Source of the DNA: Paraphoma chrysanthemicola
Taxonomy: Eukaryota; Ascomycota; Dothideomycetes; Pleosporales; Phaeosphaeriaceae
Length of the DNA stretch: 64,000 bases
Direction: 5' to 3'
Assembly: GCA_020744225.1 (NCBI GenBank)
Contig: JAGMWG010000005.1
Coordinates: forward strand, 620,001 to 684,000
A program made the translations under genes and the position numbers. Positions 33,610 through 45,638 of the stretch are shown here, one piece after another (position 1 is the first letter of the stretch; each line of letters begins with the position of its first letter). The notes under the pieces were generated by a model, which was given only the letters and a program-made list of their open reading frames with translations, was not told the origin of the DNA and ran no database searches.

Positions 33610-34833
33610 ATGGCATCACCAACCAAGCGAGCACTATTGCTGCTTCCGCCAGCTCCAAGCCCGTCGTCATACGCATCGCTCAAGGCCGCCTACAATGCAC
33701 CGCTCTTCACTGTGCTCAAAGAATTGGCAAGATCGTCATTCGGAACATCAAAGTCGGCATTGCTGGACATTGCCTTGCCGGTGCCAGCGCTGCACGGCCA
33801 ATTAGATTCACCGCGAGGACCACACTACGCAGCCATACAGCAGCTGGTCGCTGACCTTTACAAGCTCATCTGCATCACTTCGACTAGGGAGGCTATCGAC
33901 ACCGAGGATGCAGAAGGCGTGGACGCCCGAGTTATACTTGTAGCATATCCTCGGAATGGTCAACTGAGTGTTCCTCCCGGCGAGGCAACCCCAGAGCAAG
34001 AGCTGCAGGGACCTGCCATTGATATTCACACGTTGGCGCGTACTCCAAGATCGTGGGACCACATCTACTCGGTTGAGTCTGAGGAAGGCGAGCGCGTCTT
34101 ACAGAGCTTCCAGGCCCTCTCTGGTACTACTCGGGCAGTCACGCGAGTTCGTGGTGGCATCGTGAAGGTAGAGAGATCGGCTGGCCAAGCTGTGAACCAG
34201 GAAGATTCATCTACTGCCGTCAGCCACCGCTCAGTCGCTGTTGGCGGCACATTCGACCATCTTCACATCGGCCACAAGCTGCTGCTCACCATGTTTGCCT
34301 TTGTGCTCGGTCGAAGACAGGCGACGGAGCAAACACCTAGCACGCTCACTGTTGGGATAACCGGAGATGCGCTACTCACGAACAAGAAGTATGCAGACCA
34401 GCTCGAGAGTTGGAAGCGTCGTCAGGAGTCTACTCATGACTTCCTCTCTTCCATCATGTACTTCGGGCCGTCCAAAGACTCGCGTGTCCAGATTGAGGAG
34501 ATCAGTAAACCAGGGCCAAATGGCCACGCCGTCCACGTCACCTATCCCTTTGGCCTCACAATCAAATATGTTGAAATCTGGGATCCCTTCGGTCCGACAA
34601 TCACAGATAAGGACATTACTGCATTGGCCCTGTCGCTGGAGACACGGGGTGGCGGCGAAGCTGTCAACGCCAAACGCAAAGAACAGGGATGGGCTCCGTT
34701 AGAAGTTTTCGAAGTCGCTGTCCTGGATGCCAGCGAGGAAGAGAGCGTCGACGAGTCGTTTCAGAGTAAGCTGAGCAGTACGGAGATACGCCGAAAACGT
34801 AGTGAGCGTCTGAAGCTGAAAGCGAAGGCTTGA
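33610..34833 (+). CDS. CAB4: phosphopantetheine adenylyltransferase, eukaryotic type
   Basis: Intronless. From the ATG at 33610 it gives 407 aa. An in-frame ATG at 33520 would add 30 mostly basic residues, possibly a mitochondrial presequence, so the start is not settled. The C-terminal half carries the nucleotidyltransferase fold: SVAVGGTFDHLHIGHKLLL near residues 209-225 with the (T/H)xGH ATP-binding motif, VGITGDALLTNKKYADQLES, and the late LSSTEIRRKRSERLK signature near the end. This is the eukaryotic PPAT type (yeast Cab4; PPAT half of mammalian COASY), which converts 4'-phosphopantetheine plus ATP to dephospho-CoA, the fourth step of CoA synthesis. No dephospho-CoA kinase domain follows, as in fungi generally. 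The N-terminal ~200 residues are weakly conserved and typical of fungal Cab4. Confidence 0.9.
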   Translation: MASPTKRALLLLPPAPSPSSYASLKAAYNAPLFTVLKELARSSFGTSKSALLDIALPVPALHGQLDSPRGPHYAAIQQLVADLYKLICITSTREAIDTEDAEGVDARVILVAYPRNGQLSVPPGEATPEQELQGPAIDIHTLARTPRSWDHIYSVESEEGERVLQSFQALSGTTRAVTRVRGGIVKVERSAGQAVNQEDSSTAVSHRSVAVGGTFDHLHIGHKLLLTMFAFVLGRRQATEQTPSTLTVGITGDALLTNKKYADQLESWKRRQESTHDFLSSIMYFGPSKDSRVQIEEISKPGPNGHAVHVTYPFGLTIKYVEIWDPFGPTITDKDITALALSLETRGGGEAVNAKRKEQGWAPLEVFEVAVLDASEEESVDESFQSKLSSTEIRRKRSERLKLKAKA

Positions 34834-36240
34834 GGGAACCGAACATGGGTTGAGGCCAGTGTCTATCGAGCCACGTTATTGCATTCTCGTGTCTGTACAC
34901 CCAAGGGGCGAGTGACATGGTTACTGTGATTGCTGTCAAAATTCGATGAAATGACAAGTCAGCGCAGATGCCCAATCTTGTGCGAGATGCGTTTTTGTGC
35001 AACGACTCACGGCATTCTGCGTTCCTGAGCCGCACGCCAGCGCAGATCCGCATGAAGATCTCGTGGTAAGTAAGATGACATCAAGCAGGCATTACCGTCT
35101 GCAACATACGAAGTATGCCAGAGCAAATGGAGTGAAGATGCGTTATGCAACAACTGCAGCCGGCGGATTTGGATTCGGTGCTGCATACAGACCCTCGTTT
35201 GGGACAAGCTGGCAGAAAAGTAACGACGTGGATTGGGGGTTTGAGCAACATCTGTAAATCAGTCGTCGGGCGACGGCATTACTATGTATGACAGCGCATC
35301 CCCACTGCACACATAGTGCATGGGTGCGATGGAATTTGCCAGCAGCCACAACTCCCACGTTTTGATATTGCGCAAATGTCAGCAACGTTGTCCGCTCAGC
35401 CCTCTAAGGCTCTCAACGCCTGGTGTCGTCACCTGGCACTGCTATTTGAGCGCTGGGCATAACGCAATAGTCCCAAGTGCACGGCAGTGGTATGACCCGG
35501 ATGACGCTCACTGAGCGGCCGATTGGCGTCCGCAAGCGCTCTCTCCAATGCGTTGCCAACACAGCATGCGTCTAACACCCACAGGCTCTGATTCGAACAT
35601 GACCGTCGCGAGTGGGGAGCGGCGAGTGTGCCTCGAATCAGAAGCCCGCTGGCTAGACCCCCCTGGCTGTCGTGCAGCCGTGTCAAGCACCAAATCGACA
35701 GTTTCCGCTCGGGAAGAGGGCTCCTCCCGCCTTTCACCGAGCGTTCCTAAGGGTGGCCGCATGAGACAGAAGGTCATGTGATGCGCTTGACCAGTCTGGG
35801 TTTAGACGCGTCGTTCGCCATTGGATGGCTTTGTGCTAGCTGTCAACCTGCAGCGTTCTAGAGACGCTTGGTGGTGCAGCGCAGGTTTTCGTGGTGCCCA
35901 CTTCGTCCTCCGCAACTCTTCTACGACGCTGGGCTGACTGCTGGGGAAAGGCGATGCTCTTTTATTCTTGTGACTGCTTCTCTGGCTGCTCTGTCGCCAC
36001 AAGCCCGCCAAGCGCCGCCATCGGACTCTTTCACGCTTCCGTCTGAAACAACTTCGTCGCTGTCGCTCTTGCCCTACGTGCCGCCACATGTCATCCGTGC
36101 CGGGCCGTTCCTTCTTTGCTGGGCATATATCCGTTGTGCGGGCCGCTTCCTAGCCTCTTTACTACTTGAGAGAGTCTGTCTGTCTGTCTGTCTGTCTGAA
36201 ACATAAAAAGCCGGGACGGTTGATAGTCTGCCACTGCGCA
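34834..36240. other. 1.4-kb intergenic region
   Basis: No supported gene. Near the 3' end, at 36175-36198, lies a (TCTG)6 microsatellite inside the leader of the F-box-like gene. Confidence 0.4.
36175..36198 (+). repeat. (TCTG)6 microsatellite
   Basis: Six perfect tetranucleotide copies about 45-65 bp before the ATG at 36241, therefore probably in the 5' UTR. Such runs change length easily. Confidence 0.85.
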
Positions 36241-37932
36241 ATGGGCATCCTCGATCTGGCCGACGAACTTCTACGAATCATCCTCGAGCATGTTGCATCA
36301 GAGCCAGAAAAGCTCATCAGCCTCGAGAGGCGCGCTTACCTCTCGCAGGAGAGCTTCAAACCGCATCCACCGCCCGAGCCAGATCAAGCACAGAACATTG
36401 CCTTCTTCCGGCTCACATGCAGGAAATTTGTACGTGTAGCTCCTACTTGCCTTATCCCATCTGAACCACCACTCTCCAACTAACGCGCACCAGTCGAATC
36501 TCGGGGTTATCCACCAATTCTCTAGGGTAACGACCCGATTCAGTAGGCGCGGACTAAGGCGGTTAGAGAGAATTGCGAGGCAGCCCCACCTAGCGGAACG
36601 CGTGAAGAAGTTCAGCTACATGGTGCCATTCTTCTACGTTGAAGGTAGTCATCTTTTTAGCTACTGCATAGGCGTCGTGAACTGATCAAGGTCTAGGACG
36701 AGAACGAGTACAGGAGCTTCTTCCTACGCTACCGGACAGTCTTGGTCCGCTTGACGTAAGGCACTTCGTTCAGAAGGTTAATGAGCAGAAAGATATCGTG
36801 AAGAGTCGCGAAGATGCTCGAGTACTGCAGGTGGCGATATCCGCTTTTACCTCACTCCAACACGTGCAGCTGCTTCGAGTGCAAGATCAAGAGGACGCAG
36901 CTCTCATTGCCTACATCAGAGACCATGATGAGCTGAATCGCTTGGTTGACCTTAAATGGCCTCCCGGTGAGTGGATCCACCACGACTCGTAGATGCGTGT
37001 ACTGACCAGGCACAGCATGCCTACACAGTACTAAGACTATAGGAGCAGCACTCCTCGAGTCTCGATCACCTTGCTCACGCTTCTCCTCCCCAATGCTTAG
37101 TCCGCAGAGTGTCCTAGGCGCAGCGAACAACCCACCAAATACACTAGGTCTTCTGGCAGAACGCCTCACATGCCTTGAGCTACATTTCGATGACCCAACG
37201 GACCTAGACAATCGAATGCGCGAGCTGTCTTCGCTGTCCAAAGCTGTCTTCACTGCTGCGAAAAACATCGAGGCCGTACACATTGGCTTCCCATCCCACC
37301 GACCACTGACTTTGCGTTTGGAGGAGATATTCCACAATGTCAAATGGGACAAACTGCAAGCCTTTGGTATTCAAGCGTGGAGGCTTGATGCAGATGAAAT
37401 CATCAGCTTAGCAAGAAGACACCGAGAGACTCTACGAGGCTTAAGATTAAGAGACGTATTGTTGAAAGATGGTTCTCGGTGGAAAGACGTTCTTGCAATG
37501 CTACGAGATGACATGGCGAAACTCGACTGGGTCAGCCTTCGCCGTATTGACTACGAGAAGCACTTTGACGAGTCACGCATTTTGGGCGCTGAGATACCTG
37601 ACGAACCCTTGGTGGGAAGCGACAGCAGCGACGAGAGTGATGATTGGGATCCACTTGATGACGAAGACGCTATAAATCATTATGCAGATACCGAGGCTGA
37701 CGGTAGCGACGGGTCGGTAGCCGACTCCGATCTAGGGTCAGATGCAGAAACGGACGAGCCAGAGCAAGGCGGAATCCTGCACTTCCCGCCCATGTCTCCG
37801 AACACGCCAGCATCGGTATTTTGCAATGGTCACATGGACGGCGTAGAAGCACTGAATGATGATGGAGAGATGGTCACGTACCATCAGCGCAAGTTCTGGG
37901 AGAAATGGGTGGTGCATCGGAGTCTCAAGTAA
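36241..37932 (+). CDS. F-box-like hypothetical protein with acidic tail
   Basis: Exons 36241-36429, 36494-36644, 36691-36966 and 37016-37932; 510 aa. The N-terminus, MGILDLADELLRIILEHVAS followed by NIAFFRLTCRKF, fits an F-box-like helix bundle as in many fungal proteins. The middle has LRR-like patches (HVQLLRVQDQED, LTCLELHFDDP, LRGLRLRDVLL). Residues about 410-470 are very acidic (GSDSSDESDDWDPLDDED), and a conserved-looking FWEKWVVHRSLK closes the protein. At exon 3 two acceptors 6 bp apart (after 36690 or 36696) both keep frame, giving 510 or 508 aa. A role as SCF ubiquitin-ligase adaptor is a plausible inference only. No signal peptide or membrane segment is seen. Confidence 0.75.
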
Positions 37933-40011
37933 GAATGTCGATCGGATGATCCATACGCAGGGCCAACACAGGCTGTAAAGAGTCGCATGGAGCGGTTCAC
38001 ACGCGCAACAGAACCATAAGGTCATGAGTTCAGAGACACACCATCTTAACCTTCGGATGCATCCCCTGCACCCGGGTCACGCCTCATCTCCGAGCTGCGC
38101 GATATATTGGTCTCACACCATGTTTGCGACCAAGTTACCATGTGCTCGCAGTGACATTGCATGACGGAACTGAAGGCGTTCGGCGCCTATGCATGCCTCA
38201 TACCACAATTCACACCGACACTACGAGGAACCACGACTGCGCCGCAAAACTACATATCGGCCCGCGTGCCATCTCCCGCAGCTCACCGTGCTGGTGGTGC
38301 ATCCTGGAGCTCTCGCTTCCGGTACTTGTCCCTCGCCTCTACAAAGCTTCCCCTCTTTTCCTTCGGCTCTCCTCGTGCATCCTCCAAGCACGTAAAATAA
38401 CTTTACTTGGCTCCGTCTTACATTCTTAGTTTACGAGCATCCATCGGCGCACACATGGTACCTCACCTCACGCCTCGGAAGTTAGATGCGCACACCTTCG
38501 GCACTTGTGCCGGGCGTAAAACGTGGCTGCGCGTGGCTTTGTTTTCCTGCTTCTCTGTCTTCCCATTTGTCAGCTACGAAACAACGAATAACGACTGTAA
38601 CGCAGCGTGGGGGTATTTCTGCATTCATGAGCAATCGACAAGTCTGTCCGAATTGTAGAGTAGCTTCTATCGATGTAGTTGCTTCACTATGGCAATTCGT
38701 CGACTTTTACTCTTGTTCCTTGCTGTAAACTAACGCCTTTCACATGACAGATGGTACAAGCAGCACTTGACTACTCTAAGCACCTCTCTCTACTACACGC
38801 TCCAGTGCATTGTGCAGTGTGCGCAAACATCGATGAGCGCTCTGGCGAATGTATATCCCGAAAACAGCGGAGTCCGTCATGACTGGAGAAACGAAGGAGA
38901 TGGGTAAGCCAAACATCATGTGCAAGTCAATCGAACCACAACCGAAGAGAGACTTCTTTGGGTTGGTATATTCATGGCCCAAGGATCCTTCTCACAAGTA
39001 CAACAGTATCAGAACCTAACGAGATCTGGGGTAGAGTGATTATATTGCTAATGGAGTGAGATATGGCATAGGTGATAATTACATTGTTGCTGTTCAAGTA
39101 TTAGCTTTTTCAGTAAACGCTCGCAATTTCTAGGTCGGGCATGAAAATAGCAAGACGATATATCCTAGCACACGGAAACCGGCGTTTTGAACACGGTGAA
39201 CATCGACCTAGTCGATTGTTCAAACATGCGATGCGGCGATATAGCTTCCGTTGTCCGTTATTTCCATCTCCCTACATTAAATTTCGCGGGTAGGTATTAT
39301 CAGGAATGGTAATGTGCGGTACTCGTGGTGCCATAGTGACTGCTCGTGCGCTCTCGAAGATGAATACCTGAAGTCATCACCAATGGGACCCAGAAGTATA
39401 ATGTGAATATTCTGAATTCGATAGCAACTTCCTGACAGAAGCCGCTTTCTTTTTCTATATCAAAGTCTCGTCTCCAAATCTGGAGGCAAGATACAAAAAC
39501 GGGTGCTTCTTTCGACGTCCAACAGTAGCCAATCCAAACCAAGGAAACAAGGCAGCCTAAGCTAGAGACGCGAAAACATTTACATCAAATCGAAGGGGGA
39601 GGAATTCGAAGACCTTGGATGGAAAGGTGCGCTTGGCTTCATGCGCAAGCGGATAAGTAACTGCGGCTCGGCATGACCAAGCGATCGGCATCGCCGTTGG
39701 AGTGCTTCGATACAAGGGAGGGCCATCATGTTCTGATGGCAGAAAGTGCAACGTCCAGAAAAAGTCTCGATCTTGTTCTAACATTGTCGTAGCTCGAGGC
39801 AAAAGTGCGTACCAAAGCGGATCGGGATGTATGGAGGTCGCTTTTCCCTGCAAAGGAGGATCAACTGCAACTAACAGGAGATAGAGATATGTGCGGTTAC
39901 GTCGGTGTTTGTGCAGCGGAGAGTGTAGAGTCGGGTATATTCATGTTGGGGGACGAGGCAAGTTAGAGATGAGGATAAGTATGTCCAAGGGCCATGGTCG
40001 TGGGTAAGGAC
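37933..40011. other. 2.1-kb intergenic region between convergent genes
   Basis: The F-box-like gene ends at its left and the rho3 gene at its right. Only short, motif-free open frames occur. Sequence around 38990-39300 is A/T-rich. Nothing else was recognised. Confidence 0.4.
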
Positions 40012-40970
40012 TTAGAGGATGGTGCAGCCACCACTCTTGTCCTTGTTCGTCTTGACCTGGAGTGCGACGCGTGCGGCTTCTGTGAAGGCCTCGTTTACGC
40101 CCCGATTCTTCATGGCGGAGCATTCTATCTGATCGTTAGCAAAGGGCTGGGAAGTAGTTGACTTATTTCTACGTGCCTAGATATCGCAATGCTTTGATCT
40201 TCTCTGCGACACGGAGGCCTTCTTCGTAGTCGATACATGGCTTCTCGGGCTCTTCGTTTTCGCCATCATCGTCTTCGCGTTTCCGCAAGTCGCACTTGAG
40301 CGCGACAAGGACGAGCTTGACGCCAGGGCAGTTCTCTGCGATCTCTCCTACCCATTTTGTCTCGACGTTCTCGAGCGAGTCGGGCGAATCAACAGAGAAG
40401 CAGAGCATGATGGCGTGCGTGTCGTCATAGCTTAGCGACCGTAGCCTGTCGAATTCTTCTTGGCCAGCAGTGTCCCATAAGCTGAGCTCAACGTGCGTGT
40501 TGTCGATATAGATGTCTGCTGACGTCAATGCGAGTTGTGTACATGGGGAGACAAAGCAACGAACCGTGTACGTAGTTCTCTGCGGAAGGACGTTAGCGAA
40601 ATAGTACGTCAGGATGCTGATGGCGGCGCGTACCAAAGACTGTGGGCTCACTGTCGAGTGCTGTGGTCAACTCATGCTCGCAAGTAAATGGCGCATGTTG
40701 CTTACTATACTGTTGGGAAGTATCTATGGTAGTTGTCAGCGGATGCGGCCTGACGCACAACATGCGACAATGGCGCAGCAAGTGCGACTTACCCTCTTGT
40801 GAAGACGTTCAGTAGCGATGTCTTTCCACATGCGCCATCACCTCTGGCGGTATCTGTTAGCCGTCCGTCGCATGGCGACTATCGCAAGCAGGCAACATTT
40901 CTGCAAAGGGCTTGACGTACAGAAGCACTAGCTTCCGCTGCACAGACTTTGTTCCACCGCACATAGGCAT
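40012..40970 (-). CDS. rho3: Rho-family small GTPase Rho3
   Basis: Seven exons in transcript order: 40921-40970, 40793-40843, 40706-40723, 40634-40650, 40565-40579, 40177-40515 and 40012-40124; 200 aa. Three consecutive exons are only 18, 17 and 15 nt. The last intron (40125-40176) is GC-AG. G-domain motifs: P-loop GDGACGKT (18-25), switch I YFPTVYEPTVFENYVHD (35-51), switch II WDTAGQEEFDRLR, the LKCDLR base-recognition motif (standing where NKxD or TKxD is usual), and ECSAM. The C-terminus is GCTIL with a CaaX box for prenylation, so the protein acts at membranes. The CTIL box and the acidic insert after KCDLRKRE match fungal Rho3, which directs polarised exocytosis and actin organisation at hyphal tips. 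It is divergent from CSN2 over 1.1 kb. Confidence 0.93.
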
Positions 40971-42101
40971 CGTGACAGTTGGGGGGGCGGGTCCCGCGGT
41001 CGATTCGTGCTATCGGCTATGGGAGTGAATGCGCAGGCGCGTCGCGAATGCAATGCAAGGGTGTCGTCGGTCGCAGGAGGGCGGGCGTCAGGTGGGTAGC
41101 GAGCGTCGCACGGAGGAGAGAGGTCTGGTGATGATAAGACGAGCGAAGCAGAGGGGCTCCAGCGTTCCAAGAGCCGGGTCGTCGAGGTGCGTCGTGGATG
41201 TGGGAAGGGTTGAGCGATCCAGCCCAGAGCGAACTGCGCTAGACTAGTAGTCGCCTCTCCACCTTCCCGTCCGAAGTCCACACCAACGTGGCCCGGTTTG
41301 CTTGCCGACAACACCGCCCAACAGCAGTCACTACGTACATGGCCGTGTACGAAAGAGGCCTGCCATTTCTGCGCCATAGGACGGTTCCACATGGGCAATA
41401 TTCTCCACATGTGTAGGAAGATCTTCTGTCAAGTTGACAGTGCTTTGCCCATCATTGGACAGAAGCCAGCCCTGCGAGCCACACCCCACGACTCACCCGG
41501 TCGCCGCATCTGAACCTTCGGTGCATCTTCCATCGAGCTTCTGGTGGCCAATCATCTTTGTCTCCCAATAGCTAGACCATGCGACAGCCTGGCCACCCTC
41601 GTTCGATCTGCGCGCACACCTTGGGTATCTTGGGTGCAACAGAAGAGTCCTTGCACCGAAGCCGTCGCATCGTCAAAGCATAGCCCAAAGCTTAAGCAGA
41701 TTAATGACAATGATAGTACCGCTTTGCAGCTCCGCTCTCGCACACGTTTGGCACGTTGTATAAGCATGCCTTTATCAAATTTTTTGAACTCAAATGACCT
41801 CAGCCCAATGGATATAGTGACAATATAGTCGACATGTCAAATGTGCCTTTAGTGTTGGGATCTGCAGGGCATCTCACTCGTTGTCCGTTCTGCGAGGTGC
41901 AAGGTGTGAGACTAAGACTAGCGCAAGTCGCGTCCCACCTTCGCGGGGTTACTGGCAGGCACCACCGCGGCAAGCAGCTCGCTCTTGCCTACAACACGAT
42001 TGCGCACTCACCCACGCCTCCTCCCTGTTTCCAGCTTCTCACAACTTTGAAGCACCGTGGAGCCCGCTTAATCACCTTCAACCGCCATCCGCGCCACAGC
42101 C
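40971..42101. promoter_or_regulatory. divergent rho3/CSN2 intergenic region
   Basis: 1.13 kb between two start codons on opposite strands; it must contain both promoters. No individual element was recognised. Open frames here are short and motif-free. Confidence 0.4.
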
Positions 42102-43835
42102 ATGTCTGACGACGATGATTTTATGCAAGACTCCGGCGACGAGCAGTATGTACCTTTAGCACCAGTCGCAGCCATGCTAATATTCGTAGATATGACTTCG
42201 AATACGACGACGACGATGACGACGAGACGGGCGACGTTGACATTGAGAACAAGTACTACAATGCAAAGCAGTTGAAAGGCGACGATCCGGAGTCAGCAAT
42301 AGACGAATTCCTAGGCATACCTACGCTTGAGGAAGAGAAGTCGGATTGGTAGGCATGAAATGGAGCTCGGTCCGGCAATTCCTAATCAGAGCGTAGGGGT
42401 TTTAAAGGGCTGAAGCAGGCAATAAAGCTCGAATTCAAGCTGGCGCGATACGACCAGGTGCGTTACGCATATCGCCTGGCACGGGTAGATTTTGACATGA
42501 AATAGGCCATAGAACACTACAAGGAGCTCCTCACTTACGTCAAGTCTGCGGTAACGCGAAACTACTCGGAAAAGTCAATCAACAACATGCTCGACTTCAT
42601 AGAGAAATCAGCCGAAGACGCCGACGCATACCGGTGTATGGAGAAGTTCTACGCCCTCACTCTGGACATTTTCCAGAGCACCAACAACGAGCGGCTATGG
42701 TTGAAGACAAACATCAAACTCGCAAGGCTGTGGTTGGATCGAAAAGACTATCGCCAGCTAACAGATAAGCTACGAGAACTGCACAAAGCCTGTCAGAAGG
42801 AAGATGGAACGGATGACCCAAGCAAGGGGACGTATTCGCTGGAAGTGTATTCTCTCGAGATTCTCATGTATGCCGACCAGAGGAACAACAAGCGCTTAAA
42901 GGTCAGTCCCACTGCCCGAATCTGTCACGCGCATACGAGGCTTACATGACGACAGGCACTGTACCAGCGAGCGCTTAAGGTCAAATCTGCCGTACCGCAT
43001 CCCAAGATCATGGGTATCATCCGAGAGTGTGGTGGCAAAATGCACATGAGCGAAGGTGAGCACAAGTCGTACCAAGTCAGTGGGTCACTGCTAAGCCATT
43101 GCAGAAAATTGGAAGGGGGCGCAGAGCGACTTCTTCGAGAGTTTCAAGAATTACGATGAGGCGGGCTCCCTGCAGCGAATCCAGGTCCTCAAATATCTCG
43201 TCCTCTCAACCATGCTGTCGGGTTCGGACATCAACCCGTTCGACTCGCAGGAGACGAAGCCGTACCAGAATGATCCTCGCATCTCCACCATGACTAATCT
43301 GGTCAACGCCTATCAGCGTGAAGACATTCACGAGTATGAGAAGATCCTGCAGGATAATAAGGATCTTTTGCAAGACCCATTCATCGCCGAGAATATAGAC
43401 GAAGTAACGCGGAACGTGCGCACCAAGGCGGTCGTCAAGCTTGTTGCACCGTATACCCGGTTCACGTTGGCGTTCATCTCGAAGCAACTCAAGATCTCCC
43501 TTCCCGAGGTCCAGGAAATTGTGGGTTTCCTGATCGTTGACAAGCGGCTGCGCGGCAAGATCAACCAGCAGGACGGAACTGTGGAGATCGAGAGTAGCAC
43601 CGACATGGATCGGGTTCAGGCGATGAAGGAGTGGAGCGCCGCCATTGGGCAGCTGTGGCAGGCGGTCCTCAACGACGGTGATGGCTTCAAGTCAGACGAA
43701 GGCGGTTCGCAGTACACACCTGGTGGTCCCGGCGGCCATGGCTTAGGCTGGAATCAAAGTGCCATGGGCGGCAAACCTGGTAGGCAGAAAGGCAAGGGCC
43801 TGGGACGGCTGCCGGGAGTTTCGAGCAAAGTATGA
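42102..43835 (+). CDS. csn2: COP9 signalosome complex subunit 2
   Basis: Exons 42102-42145, 42190-42348, 42397-42457, 42506-42901, 42956-43055 and 43105-43835; 496 aa with all phases consistent. The acidic N-terminus (MSDDDDFMQDSGDEQYDFEY followed by DDDDDDETG) and the following ENKYYNAKQLK, TPSR-like helical repeats (IEHYKELLTYVKSAVTRNYSEKSINNMLDF) and the C-terminal PCI domain (TRFTLAFISKQLKISLPEVQ, VDKRLRGKINQQDG) identify CSN2, the most conserved subunit, called csnB in Aspergillus. In the complex it binds the cullin C-terminus/Rbx1 and positions it for deneddylation by CSN5. Length exceeds human CSN2 (443 aa) mainly by a Gly-rich tail (PGGPGGHGLGWNQ) usual in fungi. Nuclear and cytoplasmic. 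Confidence 0.96.
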
Positions 43836-45638
43836 CTTGCAGCATAGATCTGTGAGCGGTACAAAGACCAATGACCGGGAATACGGGCAAGGCCACGGGA
43901 CTTTTGGTTACACATTACCGTCACTGAGGCGTTCCCTCACCTGAGGAGTAAGACATGCTCTCACGACGAGAATCAGGGTTGGTCAAGCAAGTAGCACAAG
44001 TCAAGAGGTTCCTTCCACATGAGCAGCATGTTCCCCAAAAGGCGTCTCAACAGCATTTCGGCGGCGGACATCTTCGGGTACACGCGTATGCACCTCTGCC
44101 ACAGAGGGTCAGCAGCAGATATGTATGTAACATGGCCTCGTTCTCTTGTTGCAACCCGCCAAGGAACCCGGCGATGCGGTCGTCGCGGTCCTCCGCAGGC
44201 ATCGCGCCGCCCCGTTCTGTGAATGCTTGGGATCTGAGAGTCGAGCCGTGACGGTGACGCAGGACCAGATGGTGGACGCAACAGTGGGCGAATCATGATG
44301 TCGTCGCGGGCACGGTACTCTGCTCCGGGGAAGCGGCCCAGACGAGGATTCAGCGTCTAGCGAGCGCTCAGCAAATAGCAGTTCTCCCACGCCGCGCTCC
44401 TTTTTGGATAATCCTGGCTCGCTTGCAGCGTGGGGACGGTACGTCTTCATGTTATCGGCAGGCCGATGGTTCTTTTTCAACGCCACGGCGATGCGAACGA
44501 ATCATGCAATGCAGGCGGCCACTGTGACAGGCGCTCAAACGCGAGCGCGATGCAGCTTGGGCTGTGCGAGGGGCAGCCGTCGCTTTTTTCTTGGGGCATG
44601 GGTCAAGGCTCTTATGATGCTGTGCGGACTGCATTCCATTGCGTAGCACAGCGCGTTTAGAGCCTATCCTCGCTGCATGCAACGCCAGCCTCAAGCTCCG
44701 CAATTGTTCCGGGATGGCAGATGCTGACAGATTATGGTGCCTGGACCTGGTGAGGAGGGCCGTCCCGTGACGGGCGCGGACCCGTGCTCTGGTCAATGTG
44801 GTGGAGGAGAGAGTCAGTGGAGGGTTTTATCAAACTCGAGCCCTTGGAGATGCTAGTCCAAGGAGGCAACGAGGGCAGACCCATGCCCGCCGTTTGTGTC
44901 TGGTGCGGGCAAGGTGTGCGTGATGTTGCCATTGCCCTCGTCCATAACAGCCATGGCTACTTTTCTTTTGCTCGAGGGCCCCAGCAGGCGCTGATTTCTG
45001 TGTCCGCCCTTGGGAGCAGGAATTCCCTCCCTTCTTGTACGCCGTCACGCTCGCCCTCTCTCCCTCCGGTTTCACTTGAAATCGCCCCATCGCTCCAGGT
45101 GCATGAGGCGTCTTGCAGTGACAAGATCGATACCGAGCGCGCTCCGTCTCCCAGGCTCCTGGTGCAACAGCAAGTGGCCGTTTCAAACCGCCAGGACGAA
45201 TGTGTTGCAGAGTGCTTTCGTGCCTGGCCGCCGAGTGAATTCCACTGGCACGCCGCCGCCATCGCACCAGTCTCTGCCATATATTGGCGCGCCCCTGGAG
45301 CCCGGTGGGTATCACAGCAACGACACAGCTTCCAGCCCGGCGCCGCGGGACTCTGCACCTACTAAAGCCAGACGTGCCCTCGGTTCAGCAGCTCGTGGAC
45401 GGATTGCTGCTACGATTGCATTGCGCGCTGCCGAGTCTGTTGTGGAATCGACCGTCCAATTGCCATTGAGCGCCGCCAGTCACGCCGCCGACCGTCACCC
45501 AGCACACGAGCGAGCGAGCGAGTGCACGCCAGCGGGGGAAGGGAGAGCAGTGCAGCCACAGACACATTCACCCACGCGCCGCCGCCGCCTACTACTTGCT
45601 GCTTCGTCCGTCTCGAACAACCATCATCCACCGCGACC
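43836..45638. other. 1.8-kb intergenic region
   Basis: No supported gene. The last 250 bp before 45639 are rich in CGCC and CAC runs, a likely long leader of the otubain gene. A 193-residue plus-strand frame at 44784-45365 has no motif. Confidence 0.4.

Noticed and set aside
44784..45365. 193-codon plus-strand open frame upstream of the otubain gene
   Set aside because: No motif and lies in GC-rich leader-like sequence where long chance frames are common.
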